In this document: positions 35,209-43,961 of the stretch, one piece after another
Position numbering within the stretch: the stretch's first letter is position 1
How the letters are laid out: every line of letters begins with the position of its first letter
Made by a program: the position numbers and the translations under genes
The notes under the pieces: generated by a model
What the model was told of the DNA's origin: nothing
Seen by the model: the letters and a program-made list of their open reading frames with translations, nothing else
Databases searched by the model: none
Source: Massilia sp. KIM
Lineage (GTDB): Bacteria; Pseudomonadota; Gammaproteobacteria; Burkholderiales; Burkholderiaceae_D
DNA length: 64,000 nt
Direction: 5' to 3'
NCBI RefSeq assembly: GCF_002007115.1
Contig: NZ_MVAD01000004.1
Span: 124,001-188,000 of the forward strand

Positions 35209-36314
35209 TGTCCTCCTCCACCATGAAACCGACTCACGCCCTGCTCGTATCCACGCTCGCGTTCGCCGGCCTTGCCCAGGCCTCCCCATCCGCCGTCATG
35301 CCTGCCTATCTCGGCGATGAACAATGCCGCATCGCCCCCGTCCAGCCGCCGCCCGCCGACGGCAGGATCTCCTGGAGCGGCGCCTGCAAGGACGGGTATG
35401 CCAGCGGCCAGGGCAAGCTCGCCTGGCGCGCCGGCCCGGACAAGGACAGCTTGAAGCTCGAAGGCGCGCTGGTGCGCGGCGAGATCGACGGCGTCGCCAC
35501 GCTGGCGTCCGACCAGTGGACCTACACCGGCAGCTTCCACAAGGGTGTGCCGCATGGCAGCGGCTACATGAGGATGGCCAACGGCGACCAGTACGAAGGC
35601 GGCATCGTCGACGGCCTGCCCGAAGGCCCGGGCCAGTTCGTCGGCCAGGACCGCACGACCTATGACGGCAACTGGAAGCGCGGCAAGCGCGATGGCTTCG
35701 GCAAGGCGGTCTTCGCCACCGGCGGCAGCTACGAAGGAGAATGGCAGCAAGGCGTCTTCCACGGGCAGGGCAAGATCGTCTACGCCGGCGGCAACACCTA
35801 TGAGGGACGGTTCGTCGGCGGGCGCGCCGCCCACCATGCGGGCGTCGCCGAAGCGGCTCCCGCGGCCGCGCCGGCCCGGCAGTTCGACACCAAGGGCGAA
35901 GAGCCGGAGCTCGGCTCGCACATGCGGATCCGGACCGGCACCAGTCCCTTGCCGCCCGAAGCCACATGGGAACAGCTGACGCCGGAGCAGCAGGCCATGG
36001 TCCGCGCCGCCTATCCGGCGCTCGAAACCGGCGACGAGCCGCCCTTTCCTTTGACGGGCAACCGCGGCTTTTCCCGCGCGATCGGCGAGATCTACAGCCA
36101 CTATCCGGGCCACACCGGGATCGTGACGCTGTTCGTGGTGGTCGGCGCGGACGGTGCGCCCAAGTCGGTCAAGACCCTGGGCGCCACCCATCCCGAGATG
36201 GGGCGCTACCTCGGCAGGGTCGCCATGGCGCAGCGCTTCAAGCCGGCGCGCTGCCGCGGCCAGGCCTGCGAGATGATCTACCGCTACGCCGTCAACTTCA
36301 CCACCCGCCTCTGA
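35205..36314 (+). CDS. Exported MORN-repeat protein with TonB-like C-terminal domain (second of a pair)
   Basis: This 369-residue paralogue of the preceding gene has the same order of parts: signal peptide (MKPTHALLVSTLAFAGLAQA), the shared YLGDEQCRIAPVQPPPADG segment, MORN repeats (YEGGIVDGLPEGPGQFVG, YEGEWQQGVFHGQGKIVY) and a TonB_C-like end with RFKPARCRGQACEMIY. It has a longer Ala/Pro linker than the first copy. The start overlaps the upstream stop (ATGATG at 35205), so the two are translationally coupled, pointing to a joint role, perhaps a hetero-complex in the periplasm. A third in-frame ATG at 35223 is also possible. Confidence 0.82.
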   Translation: MMSSSTMKPTHALLVSTLAFAGLAQASPSAVMPAYLGDEQCRIAPVQPPPADGRISWSGACKDGYASGQGKLAWRAGPDKDSLKLEGALVRGEIDGVATLASDQWTYTGSFHKGVPHGSGYMRMANGDQYEGGIVDGLPEGPGQFVGQDRTTYDGNWKRGKRDGFGKAVFATGGSYEGEWQQGVFHGQGKIVYAGGNTYEGRFVGGRAAHHAGVAEAAPAAAPARQFDTKGEEPELGSHMRIRTGTSPLPPEATWEQLTPEQQAMVRAAYPALETGDEPPFPLTGNRGFSRAIGEIYSHYPGHTGIVTLFVVVGADGAPKSVKTLGATHPEMGRYLGRVAMAQRFKPARCRGQACEMIYRYAVNFTTRL

Positions 36315-36324
36315 GCGGCCGCGC

Positions 36325-37386
36325 TCAGGACACGGCGCTGTCGAGCAGGGTCAGGGTCTGCGCTCCCGTGTCGAGCGTGGCGCGCACGCCCATCGGCAGG
36401 GTGAACTGATTGCGGATGTGACCGATGGAATAGCCGCTCACCGCCGGGATCGTGAGCGGTTTCAGGTGCAGGTCCAGGGTCTGGTCGAGGGTCAGCGAAA
36501 TCTCCTCGTGCTCCGGGCCGCAGTTCTCGCAGATGCCGATCACCAGGGCCGCGGCCTTGTCGAAACCGAGCGCCAGGTCGAGCTGGGTCATCCAGCGGTC
36601 GATGCGGTAGGGCGCCTCGTTCACCTCTTCCAGGAACAGGATGCAGTCGCGGTAGTCGCAGGCGTAGGGCGTGCCGCTCAGGGCCGCCACCAGCGACAGG
36701 TTGCCGCCCATGAGCGCTCCGGTGGCCACGCCCTGGGTCACGGTGCGGATGCCGTAGTGCGGCTCGCTCAGGGCGCGCTCGGCGTTCTCGCGCGCCATCG
36801 GGATGGTGTAGCCGGCGCGCGGCTCGGTCAGGACCGCCATCATGTGCTCGCGTGAATAATCGGACATCGTGGACGAGGCCACCGGGCCGTGGAAAGTCAC
36901 CAGGCCGACGCGCTGGTAGATCGCGAGATGCAGGGCGGTGATGTCCGAATAGCCCAGCAGGACTTTCGGGTTACGGCGGATCAGCTCGTAGTCGAGGCCG
37001 GACAGCAGCGAGATGCAGCCGGAGCCGCCGCGGATCGGCCAGATCGCCTTGACCTCGGGATCGGCAAAGGCGGCGTGCAGGTCGGCCAGGCGCTGCTGGA
37101 CCGAGCCGGCGTAGTTGCCGAACACCTCGCGCAGGTAGCGTCCCGGCTTGACCTTGAAGCCGAGGCTTTCGATATTGCGCACGGCCTTCTCGATCGCGCG
37201 GTCGGAGGTGTAGCCGCCGGGGGCGATCAGGGCGACGGTGTCGCCCTGGCGCAGGCGTGGGGGTTTGATCAGCTGTTTCATGGGGCGGGAGGGCGAGCGG
37301 CGGCGCGCCGCGAAGGCGGGGCCGGGAAGGGAGCCGGAGAGAATGGCTGCGAAGAGCGTGCCGAAGCCACGACGATCGATCTTCAT
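36325..37386 (-). CDS. LD-carboxypeptidase (peptidase S66, LdcA/MccF family) with Tat-like leader
   Basis: The 353-residue serine peptidase family removes the terminal D-Ala from tetrapeptide muropeptides. The catalytic triad is visible: Ser in LLGYSDITALHLA, Glu in LFLEEVNEAPYRIDRWM and His in SIGHIRNQFTLPMGV. LdcA itself is cytoplasmic, but this frame opens with MKIDRRGFGTLFAAIL ending PGPAFA, which looks like a twin-arginine signal. An internal Met at 37281 would give a leaderless enzyme. Neither start has a strong ribosome-binding site. It lies at the edge of a cell-wall recycling island. Confidence 0.85.
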   Translation of the reverse strand: MKIDRRGFGTLFAAILSGSLPGPAFAARRRSPSRPMKQLIKPPRLRQGDTVALIAPGGYTSDRAIEKAVRNIESLGFKVKPGRYLREVFGNYAGSVQQRLADLHAAFADPEVKAIWPIRGGSGCISLLSGLDYELIRRNPKVLLGYSDITALHLAIYQRVGLVTFHGPVASSTMSDYSREHMMAVLTEPRAGYTIPMARENAERALSEPHYGIRTVTQGVATGALMGGNLSLVAALSGTPYACDYRDCILFLEEVNEAPYRIDRWMTQLDLALGFDKAAALVIGICENCGPEHEEISLTLDQTLDLHLKPLTIPAVSGYSIGHIRNQFTLPMGVRATLDTGAQTLTLLDSAVS

Positions 37387-37400
37387 GAAGACTTCATCAA

Positions 37401-37535
37401 CGTCGTCCCCGCGCAGGCGGGGACCCAAGTTCTGCAAGCACCGACGGTACGCGAACAAACTTGGATCCCCGCCTTCGCGGGGGAGTCATTTCCGGCAGTG
37501 CCGGGGAGTCATTTCCGGCAGTGCCGGGAATGACG
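37401..37535. repeat. REP-like inverted pair plus 23-bp tandem duplication
   Basis: CGTCGTCCCCGC at 37401 to CCCAAGTT at 37431 is inverted relative to AAACTTGGATCCCC starting at 37457. Beyond it, GGGAGTCATTTCCGGCAG occurs at 37481 and again at 37504 (23-bp period), ending in GGGAATGACG. Located between the TonB-receptor terminator and ldcA. Confidence 0.75.
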
Positions 37536-37603
37536 GGTTGAGGTCGCGGGACGACGTTCTTGCGCCGCGGGGAGAAATGGAATGTCACGGTCTGCTTATC
37601 AAT

Positions 37604-37652
37604 GAAAAACGGCCCGCGCCGCCGGAGGCGTCGCTCCGGGGACAACGGGCCG
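37604..37652 (-). terminator. Two-stem terminator after the TonB-dependent receptor
   Basis: On the minus strand CGGCCCG (37652-37646) pairs with CGGGCCG (37616-37610), enclosing a smaller hairpin CCGGAG/CTCCGG, and is followed by TTTTTC. It begins 15 bp after the receptor stop codon. Confidence 0.75.
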
Positions 37653-37667
37653 CAAGGCTCAAGGCTA

Positions 37668-40511
37668 TCAGAAGAACTTGTAGGTCGCCATCAGGGTGAA
37701 GGAACGGCCACGCGGATCGGCCACGCGCGGCTCCCAGGTGCTGCCGGCGCCGGTGCTGCTGTCGTAGGTGATGGCGAACGGCGGATCCTCGTCGAAGATG
37801 TTCTTCACGCCGGCGGTCAGGCTCAGGTTCTTGAAGCCGCTGTAGGTCGCGGTCAGGTGGAAGATCGAGTAATCGTCCACCTTGCGCTCGTAGTTGGCCG
37901 GCTTCACGAGGCCATTGGCCACACCCGGCAGGACCTGGTCGTCATAGCCGGAGCGGTAGATATTCTGCAGCATGCCGCTCCAGTTGCCGTACTTGTAGGT
38001 CACGTAGGCGCTGTGCTTCCACTTCAGGCCCAGGTCGCCGGTGAACACGAAGCGGCCGACTTCGCTCTCGCCGAACGGAGCATTGACCGTGGCGCGCGAC
38101 TTCTTCTCGAGCAGGCGCGAACCGTCGATGCCCACGCCCCACACGGCGCCGGTGCTGAACTTGCCGTTGAGGCGCGCGCCCACCTCGACGCCGCGGGTGA
38201 TGCGCTCACCGGTGTTGATCCAGCGCTGGTCGATCACCACCAGGTTGCCGGCCGCGTCGCGGATGAACTGGTCCTGGAACAGGTCGTAGTTGGCGACCAT
38301 GGTCGTCAGGTTGAAGGAATCGATGGTGTTTTCCTTGCGGATCTCCCACAGGTCGGCATTCGCCGAGAACATGGAGGAGGGCTCGAACACCACGCCCAGG
38401 CTGCCCTGCTTGGCCGTCTCCGGACCGAGTTCGCGACGGCCGCCGGTCACGGTCACCGGGGTGACCGCCTCGCAGCCCGGCTTGCTGCTGTCGACCCGAC
38501 GGTCCGGGCACTTGGCCGGGTCGGCCAGGTCCTTGCCGGCATAGGGAGACTCGGTCAGGCCGTTGAACAGCTGGTTGAAGGCCGGCGCACGGAAGCCCTC
38601 GTTATACGAACCGCGGAAAAGCAGCTGCGGGATCGGCTGGTACCGGAACGAGACCTTCGGATTGGTGGTGGCGCCGAAGCCGGTGTAGTTGTCGCGGCGG
38701 ACAGCGAGCGTGACTTCCAGCGACTTGGTGACCGGCACCAGCACCTCGGCGTACACGGCGCGGATGTAGCGCTGGACCTTGTCGAGCGCGTTGACATCGT
38801 CGAAAGGCGCGTTCAGGATCGCGCGGCGGTCGCTGAGCGAGCGCACGTCGCCATTGAACTTGTATTCCTCGCGGCGCAGGTCGGTGCCGACCGCGGCCAG
38901 CACGGAACCGGCCGGCAGCTTGAAGATTTCACCGGACAGGGCGGCGTCGAACTGGGTCAGGATGCTGCGGCCGCCGTAGAGCACGACGCCGGCGGCCGAA
39001 GTCGAGCGGATCAGGTCGATCGCCTCCTGGGTCTGGGTCTCGCCCGGCAGCAGGAAGGGGTTGATCTTGCCGGTGCCGAGCGCACTGGCCAGGGCGGCCG
39101 TGTAGTTGTAGCCGGTGCCGAGCGTCGAGTCGGACTGGCTGTAGGCGCGCGACAGGCCGACACGGTAGTCATAGCGGCGGCCGAACAGGTTCAGCGGGCC
39201 GTCGGCGCCGACCAGGATACGGCCGGCCTTGGTCTCGGTCTCGATCTCGCGGTTGCCGCATTCCATGCAGCGCCAGCGGTAGGCGATCGGCAGGCCGTAG
39301 TTGGCGGCGATGCCCGGGAACTGCTTGACCAGCGCGTTGTACACGGTGTTGTAGGCAGCGCCGGTGCTCGGATAGAAGGAAGTCGGGCCGAAGGTGCTGG
39401 CCGAGGGCGAGATCTGGTTCGGCGAGAAGCGCTTGGCGACTTCGACGCGCGAGCCCACGCCTTCGATGAACATCTGGTGCTCGCCCGACTGGAAGGTGGC
39501 GCGCGCCAGCGCATTGCTGTTCTTGACCGGCTGCTGCAGCACGGCCGCGCGCCCGGTATCCCAGGCGCAGCCGTAGGCGGCGCTCGGCGTGTCCCACAGC
39601 TTCTCGTCGTAGGCGCCCATGCCGTCGATGCTGCCGCATCCCGGGCCGCCCGGAAGGTCGAGAATGCTGATGCCGTTGTAGGCGACGCTGCTGCCCGGCA
39701 GGGTCGGGCCGGTGCCGGTGCGCGACAGCAGGGTCGGCGCCAGGGTGGTGGCGAATACGTTGGCGTGCGGTGCGCCGCGGGTGTCGACCGAGACGCCGCG
39801 GTTGGGCTGGAAGGTGTTGACGAAGTCGCGCTGGTCGCCGCGCAGCGCCTTGTTCTCGCTATGGGCGGCGGTCACCAGCACGTTCCAGCCGTCGGTCTCG
39901 AGGTCGCCCCAGCCGCCGGTCAGCGATGCGCGGCCGATTTCGCCGCCGGCTTCCTCGGCCACGTCGATGAAGGACTGGGCTTCCAGGCCCTTGTAGTTCT
40001 TGCGCAGGATGAAGTTGATCACGCCGCCGATTGCGTCGGTGCCGTACACCGCCGAGGCGCCGTCCTTCAGCACTTCGACGCGCTCGACCGCCGCCAGGGG
40101 GATCGAGTTCAGGTCGACCGCCGAGCCCTTCATGCCGTGGGTCGCGATGCGCCGGCCATTCAGCAGGACCAGGGTCGAGTCGGCGCCCTGGCCGCGCAGG
40201 TTGGCCGAGGATGCGCCGTTATTGCCGCGCTGTGCGCCAGAGGTGACGTCGGCGTTCGAGGCCAGGTTGTCCGAGCCGTTGCCGTTCACGTTCAGGGTCG
40301 CGATCAGCTGCTCGGCGGTGACGATACCCTGTTCCTCGATCTGCTTGCGCGAGATAATTTCCACCGGCAGCGCGCCTTCCTTGGCGATGCGCTTGATGCT
40401 CGAGCCGGTGATTTCCACCCGCTGCATCCCCGACACCGGCTGCTCCTGTGCGACTGCCGGGCTCATGACACCGATCAGTGCGATCAATTGGGCGAGCTTC
40501 TTTACCTTCAC
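37668..40511 (-). CDS. TonB-dependent outer-membrane receptor
   Basis: The 947-residue receptor has a signal peptide (LAQLIALIGVMSPAVAQ), a TonB-box-like segment MQRVEITGSSIKR, a plug domain (about 50-170, with LVLLNGRRIATHGMKG and YGTDAIGGVINFILRKNYKG) and a long beta-barrel ending in aromatic Phe (TLMATYKFF). Such receptors import large or scarce substrates using TonB. The substrate is not readable. Neighbours (LD-carboxypeptidase downstream, orphan peptide-binding protein upstream, both on the same strand) make peptides or muropeptides a reasonable guess. It has its own terminator. Confidence 0.93.
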   Translation of the reverse strand: MKVKKLAQLIALIGVMSPAVAQEQPVSGMQRVEITGSSIKRIAKEGALPVEIISRKQIEEQGIVTAEQLIATLNVNGNGSDNLASNADVTSGAQRGNNGASSANLRGQGADSTLVLLNGRRIATHGMKGSAVDLNSIPLAAVERVEVLKDGASAVYGTDAIGGVINFILRKNYKGLEAQSFIDVAEEAGGEIGRASLTGGWGDLETDGWNVLVTAAHSENKALRGDQRDFVNTFQPNRGVSVDTRGAPHANVFATTLAPTLLSRTGTGPTLPGSSVAYNGISILDLPGGPGCGSIDGMGAYDEKLWDTPSAAYGCAWDTGRAAVLQQPVKNSNALARATFQSGEHQMFIEGVGSRVEVAKRFSPNQISPSASTFGPTSFYPSTGAAYNTVYNALVKQFPGIAANYGLPIAYRWRCMECGNREIETETKAGRILVGADGPLNLFGRRYDYRVGLSRAYSQSDSTLGTGYNYTAALASALGTGKINPFLLPGETQTQEAIDLIRSTSAAGVVLYGGRSILTQFDAALSGEIFKLPAGSVLAAVGTDLRREEYKFNGDVRSLSDRRAILNAPFDDVNALDKVQRYIRAVYAEVLVPVTKSLEVTLAVRRDNYTGFGATTNPKVSFRYQPIPQLLFRGSYNEGFRAPAFNQLFNGLTESPYAGKDLADPAKCPDRRVDSSKPGCEAVTPVTVTGGRRELGPETAKQGSLGVVFEPSSMFSANADLWEIRKENTIDSFNLTTMVANYDLFQDQFIRDAAGNLVVIDQRWINTGERITRGVEVGARLNGKFSTGAVWGVGIDGSRLLEKKSRATVNAPFGESEVGRFVFTGDLGLKWKHSAYVTYKYGNWSGMLQNIYRSGYDDQVLPGVANGLVKPANYERKVDDYSIFHLTATYSGFKNLSLTAGVKNIFDEDPPFAITYDSSTGAGSTWEPRVADPRGRSFTLMATYKFF

Positions 40512-40714
40512 GCGTTTCTCCTAAAACTGTTTTCCCTGGGCTCGTCGACCCGCGTCCAGGTGGCGCAGGCCTGCTTTTTATGTGCGCAATGTCTTAGCAT
40601 TCCGCTATGTTCCGATTCAGAGTACGCCTAAAAAATTGGCGTTATCCAATGAATATTCCGGCGGCCAGTATAACTAAGGGGAATGTTTGCTCCGGGAAAA
40701 ACTAACGGATTCTC

Positions 40715-42511
40715 TCATTTCGCTCTGAGAGAGCGTGCCCTTTCTACAACATCGACGTCCAGATAACGCCAGGTCGTAAATTCGACCGGATGACGTTTGT
40801 AGTTTTTCAACCACGGATGGCGCAGGTCGCCCGAAAGCACGTGGGTCAGCGGCACCCAGGGGTTGTAGGCGTGGATCAGCTGGTTCATCTCAAAATACAG
40901 CTTCTGGCGCTCGGGACCGTCGCTGAGGCGGCGCGCCTGCTCGTAGCGCTCGTTGTAGGCCGGCAGGTTGAAGCGCGAATAGTTGGCGCGGCCGGCGTTG
41001 GGACCGTAGAGCAGCTGGTAGAAATTGTCACCGTCCGGGAAGTCGGCGATCCAGTTACTCTCGAACATCTGGACCGTGCCCAGGCGCGAGGCCTTGATGA
41101 TCTCGGTCTTCTTGTCCGACTTGAAGGCGACGCGCAGCCCGATCGCGTTCAGGCACTTGCGCCACAGCTCGTCGCGCAGGCGGCCGCTGACCGTGGCTTC
41201 GCTGTGCATGACCAGGGTGAGCGGCTTGTCGTCCGGCGTGCGGCGAAAGCCGTCCGGGTCGCGCCGGGTGTAGCCATGGCGGTCCAGCAGGGCGTTAGCC
41301 AGGCGCGGGTCGTAGGGCACGGGGCTGCGGTAAGCGGGGTCGTAGCCCAGCACGTTGGGCGGCAGCGGCGACTCGGCCTTGATCGCGAAGCCCTTCTTGA
41401 GCAGGGCGATGTCCTCGGCATTGTTGTAGCTGAGCGAGATCGCGCGCCGCAGCGCGACCTTGTCCTTGCCGTAGCCGCCGACCACCGGGTCATTCATGTT
41501 CATCCACATGTAGTAGGTCTGCAGCACCGGGAAGCGCGACAGCACGATGCCGCGCGCGGCCAGCTCGGGCTTGAGCTTCCCGTCGCGCACCACCATGTCG
41601 GTCATCGACTCGGGAATCTGCTCCAGGTAGTCGTATTCGGCGTTCAGGAAGCCCAGCATGCGGCCCTGGAACTCCTCGGCGATCTTCACCTCGACCCGGT
41701 CCACGCGCGGCAGGCGCTTGCCGTCCAGGGCCGCGGCGATGGCGCGGTCTTCCGGGTCGTCGCCGGGAGTGGCTTGGAACACCGCGCTCGAATACGGGTT
41801 GGCCAGCAGGACGATGCGGTCGCTGCGCTTCCAGTCCCCGACCATGAAGGGGCCGGTGCCGACCGGGTGGTTGCCGGCCTGGCCGGGATAGGCCTCGATC
41901 ACTTCGCGCGCCACCACGCCGGTGGCCGGGGTGGCGAGGTAGAACAGGAAGTTGTTGTCCGGCGCCGCCAGGCGGATACGCAGGGTGTAGCGGTCAAGCG
42001 CCTGCAGGCCGGCCACCGGCACGTCCTGGCCGAAGCGGCGGCGCAGGGCCTCGTCGCCGGCGATCTTCCCCTCGAACATATAGGCCCAGGGCGACTTGAT
42101 GGCGGGGTCGTAAAGACGCTTCAGGCTGTAGACGTAGTCCGCCGCGGTGACTTCGCGCTTGACGCCCTTGAAGGCCGGGTCGGGGGTGAAGTAGACGCCG
42201 GGCCGGATGCGGAAGGTGTAGCTCAGGCCGTCCGGGCTCACCTCGGGCATGGCGGCGGCCGTGTTGGGGCGCAGCCTGGCGGGACGGGCCAGGTAGTCGT
42301 AGCGCAGCAGGGGGTCGAACAGGTTCTCCAGCAGCGACAGGGTGGCGTTGTCCGAGGCGACCGCCGGATCGAGCCCGGTCTCGCTGGTGGACAGGAACAT
42401 GCGCAGCACCTTTTCCTGCTTCGGCGCGCCGGCCTGCGGCGGCTGGGCCAGCGCGGGGCCGAGGCACAGGAGCGGGAACAGGAAGGCGGCGGCGTGTCGG
42501 CGGATCGGCAT
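40715..42511 (-). CDS. Periplasmic peptide-binding protein (SBP_bac_5), no permease nearby
   Basis: The 598-residue extracytoplasmic solute-binding protein has a signal peptide (AAAFLFPLLCLGPALAQ) and family features: LDPAVASDNATLSLLENLFD, the hallmark YTFRIRPGVYFTPDP and NPVGTGPF-like HPVGTGPFMVGDWKRSD. It binds oligopeptides or similar ligands for ABC import. No permease or ATPase genes are adjacent, as is the case for MppA, which uses the Opp permease to bring in the murein tripeptide. Given the cell-wall genes around it, an MppA-like role is possible but unproven. The ATG at 42511 is chosen for the signal peptide. Confidence 0.88.
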   Translation of the reverse strand: MPIRRHAAAFLFPLLCLGPALAQPPQAGAPKQEKVLRMFLSTSETGLDPAVASDNATLSLLENLFDPLLRYDYLARPARLRPNTAAAMPEVSPDGLSYTFRIRPGVYFTPDPAFKGVKREVTAADYVYSLKRLYDPAIKSPWAYMFEGKIAGDEALRRRFGQDVPVAGLQALDRYTLRIRLAAPDNNFLFYLATPATGVVAREVIEAYPGQAGNHPVGTGPFMVGDWKRSDRIVLLANPYSSAVFQATPGDDPEDRAIAAALDGKRLPRVDRVEVKIAEEFQGRMLGFLNAEYDYLEQIPESMTDMVVRDGKLKPELAARGIVLSRFPVLQTYYMWMNMNDPVVGGYGKDKVALRRAISLSYNNAEDIALLKKGFAIKAESPLPPNVLGYDPAYRSPVPYDPRLANALLDRHGYTRRDPDGFRRTPDDKPLTLVMHSEATVSGRLRDELWRKCLNAIGLRVAFKSDKKTEIIKASRLGTVQMFESNWIADFPDGDNFYQLLYGPNAGRANYSRFNLPAYNERYEQARRLSDGPERQKLYFEMNQLIHAYNPWVPLTHVLSGDLRHPWLKNYKRHPVEFTTWRYLDVDVVERARSLRAK

Positions 42512-42605
42512 GGCGGGAAGTCCTCTGGAGCGTTGCGTATCATATGCGCGCCGGCTCCCGGCGGGCAACCCGCGCGCGCCGCGCCCGATCCGCCACGGCG
42601 AGAGA

Positions 42606-42616
42606 GGCTCATAACT
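42606..42616. promoter_or_regulatory. GTTATGAGCC motif in a divergent promoter region
   Basis: On the minus strand this reads AGTTATGAGCC, sharing ten bases with the site before dadA (57920). It lies between the peptide-binding protein gene (start 42511) and the SpmAB-like gene (start 42715). Candidate operator of the cell-wall island regulator. Confidence 0.4.
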
Positions 42617-42714
42617 TTTTCGCATGGCGCGCTTGCATACTTTCATCATAAGTGCCTGAACCCGGCCTATACTCTCCGCTGCACAATTGGCGCTACCTCT
42701 GCGGCACAACGAAC

Positions 42715-43953
42715 ATGGCACTCAATTACATCTGGACCGGCTTCTTTCTCGTGGGCTTCCTGGCGGCGCTGGCGCAATGGCTGTTCCTCGGCGACACCGA
42801 GATCTTCAAGCGCATCATCGACGGGACCTTCGACTCGGCCAAGATGGCGGTCATGGACATCGCCCTGCCGCTGGCCGGCGTGATGACCTTCTGGCTCGGG
42901 ATCATGAACGTGGGCGAGAAGGCCGGCGCCATCAACGCCTTCGCGCGCGTGATCGCGCCCTTCTTCTCGCGCATCTTCCCCGGCGTGCCGCGCGACCATC
43001 CGGCCAACGGCCACATGGTGATGAACTTTTCGGCCAACATGCTCGGCCTGGACAACGCCGCCACGCCTTTCGGCCTGAAGGCGATGGAGAGCCTGCAGTC
43101 GCTCAATCCGAACAAGGACGAGGCCAGCGACGCCCAGCTCATGTTCCTGGTGATCCAGACCTCGGGGCTGACCATCATCCCGCTGGCGGTGATGGCCCAG
43201 CGCGCGGTGCTGGGCGCGGCCAACCCGGCCGACATCTTCATCCCGACCCTGATCGCCACCTATACCGCCACCATCGCCAGCATCATCGCGGTCGGCCTGC
43301 GCCAGCGCATCAACCTGCTGCATCCGGTGGTCTTCGCCTGGATCGGCGGCACCGCCGCCTTCATCGCGGCCATCGTGGCCTGCTTCACCTGGTTCCTCGA
43401 CAAGGCCCAGATCCAGCTGGTGTCCACCGTGGTGGCCAACCTGGTGCTGTTCTCGGTGATCGCCGCCTTCATGACGGCCGCCCTGGTGAAGAAGGTGAAC
43501 GTGTTCGAGAACTTCATCGAAGGCGCCAAGGCCGGAGTCGAGACCTCGATCAAGATCATTCCCTACCTGGTCGGCATGATCGTGGCGATCAGCGTGGTGC
43601 GCAATTCTGGCGTGCTTGGCCTGATCGTGAGCGGCTTCGCCTGGGTCTTCAACGCCCTCGGCCTGCAGACCGACTTCGTCGGCGCGCTGCCGACCGCCCT
43701 CATGAAATCCCTGTCGGGCAGCGGCGCGCGCGCCATGATGATCGACGCCATCAAGACCTATGGCGTGGACTCCTTCGTCGGCCGCCTGGCCAGCATCCTG
43801 CAGGGCGCCTCCGACACCACCTTCTACATCATCGCCCTGTATTTCGGCTCGGTCGGCATCCGCAAGACCCGCTACGCGGTCAGCTACGGCCTGCTGGCCG
43901 ACCTGATCGGCATCATCGCCGCGATCTTCGTGGCCTACCTGTTCTTCGGTTAA
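42715..43953 (+). CDS. SpmA/SpmB-like nucleoside-recognition (Gate) domain membrane protein
   Basis: The 412-residue polytopic protein appears to join two Gate-type halves, resembling spore maturation proteins SpmA (N-terminal half, ending near residue 200) and SpmB (C-terminal half). Characteristic segments are FSANMLGLDNAATPFGLKAM, MFLVIQTSGLTIIPLAVMAQ, IPYLVGMIVAISVVRNSG and LQGASDTTFYIIALYFGSVG. In Bacillus SpmA and SpmB support cortex peptidoglycan dehydration together with the carboxypeptidase DacB. Here it stands 8 bp before a PBP4/dacB gene, a parallel pairing in a non-spore-former. Transport substrate is unknown. Confidence 0.88.
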   Translation: MALNYIWTGFFLVGFLAALAQWLFLGDTEIFKRIIDGTFDSAKMAVMDIALPLAGVMTFWLGIMNVGEKAGAINAFARVIAPFFSRIFPGVPRDHPANGHMVMNFSANMLGLDNAATPFGLKAMESLQSLNPNKDEASDAQLMFLVIQTSGLTIIPLAVMAQRAVLGAANPADIFIPTLIATYTATIASIIAVGLRQRINLLHPVVFAWIGGTAAFIAAIVACFTWFLDKAQIQLVSTVVANLVLFSVIAAFMTAALVKKVNVFENFIEGAKAGVETSIKIIPYLVGMIVAISVVRNSGVLGLIVSGFAWVFNALGLQTDFVGALPTALMKSLSGSGARAMMIDAIKTYGVDSFVGRLASILQGASDTTFYIIALYFGSVGIRKTRYAVSYGLLADLIGIIAAIFVAYLFFG

Positions 43954-43961
43954 GGAGTCCC

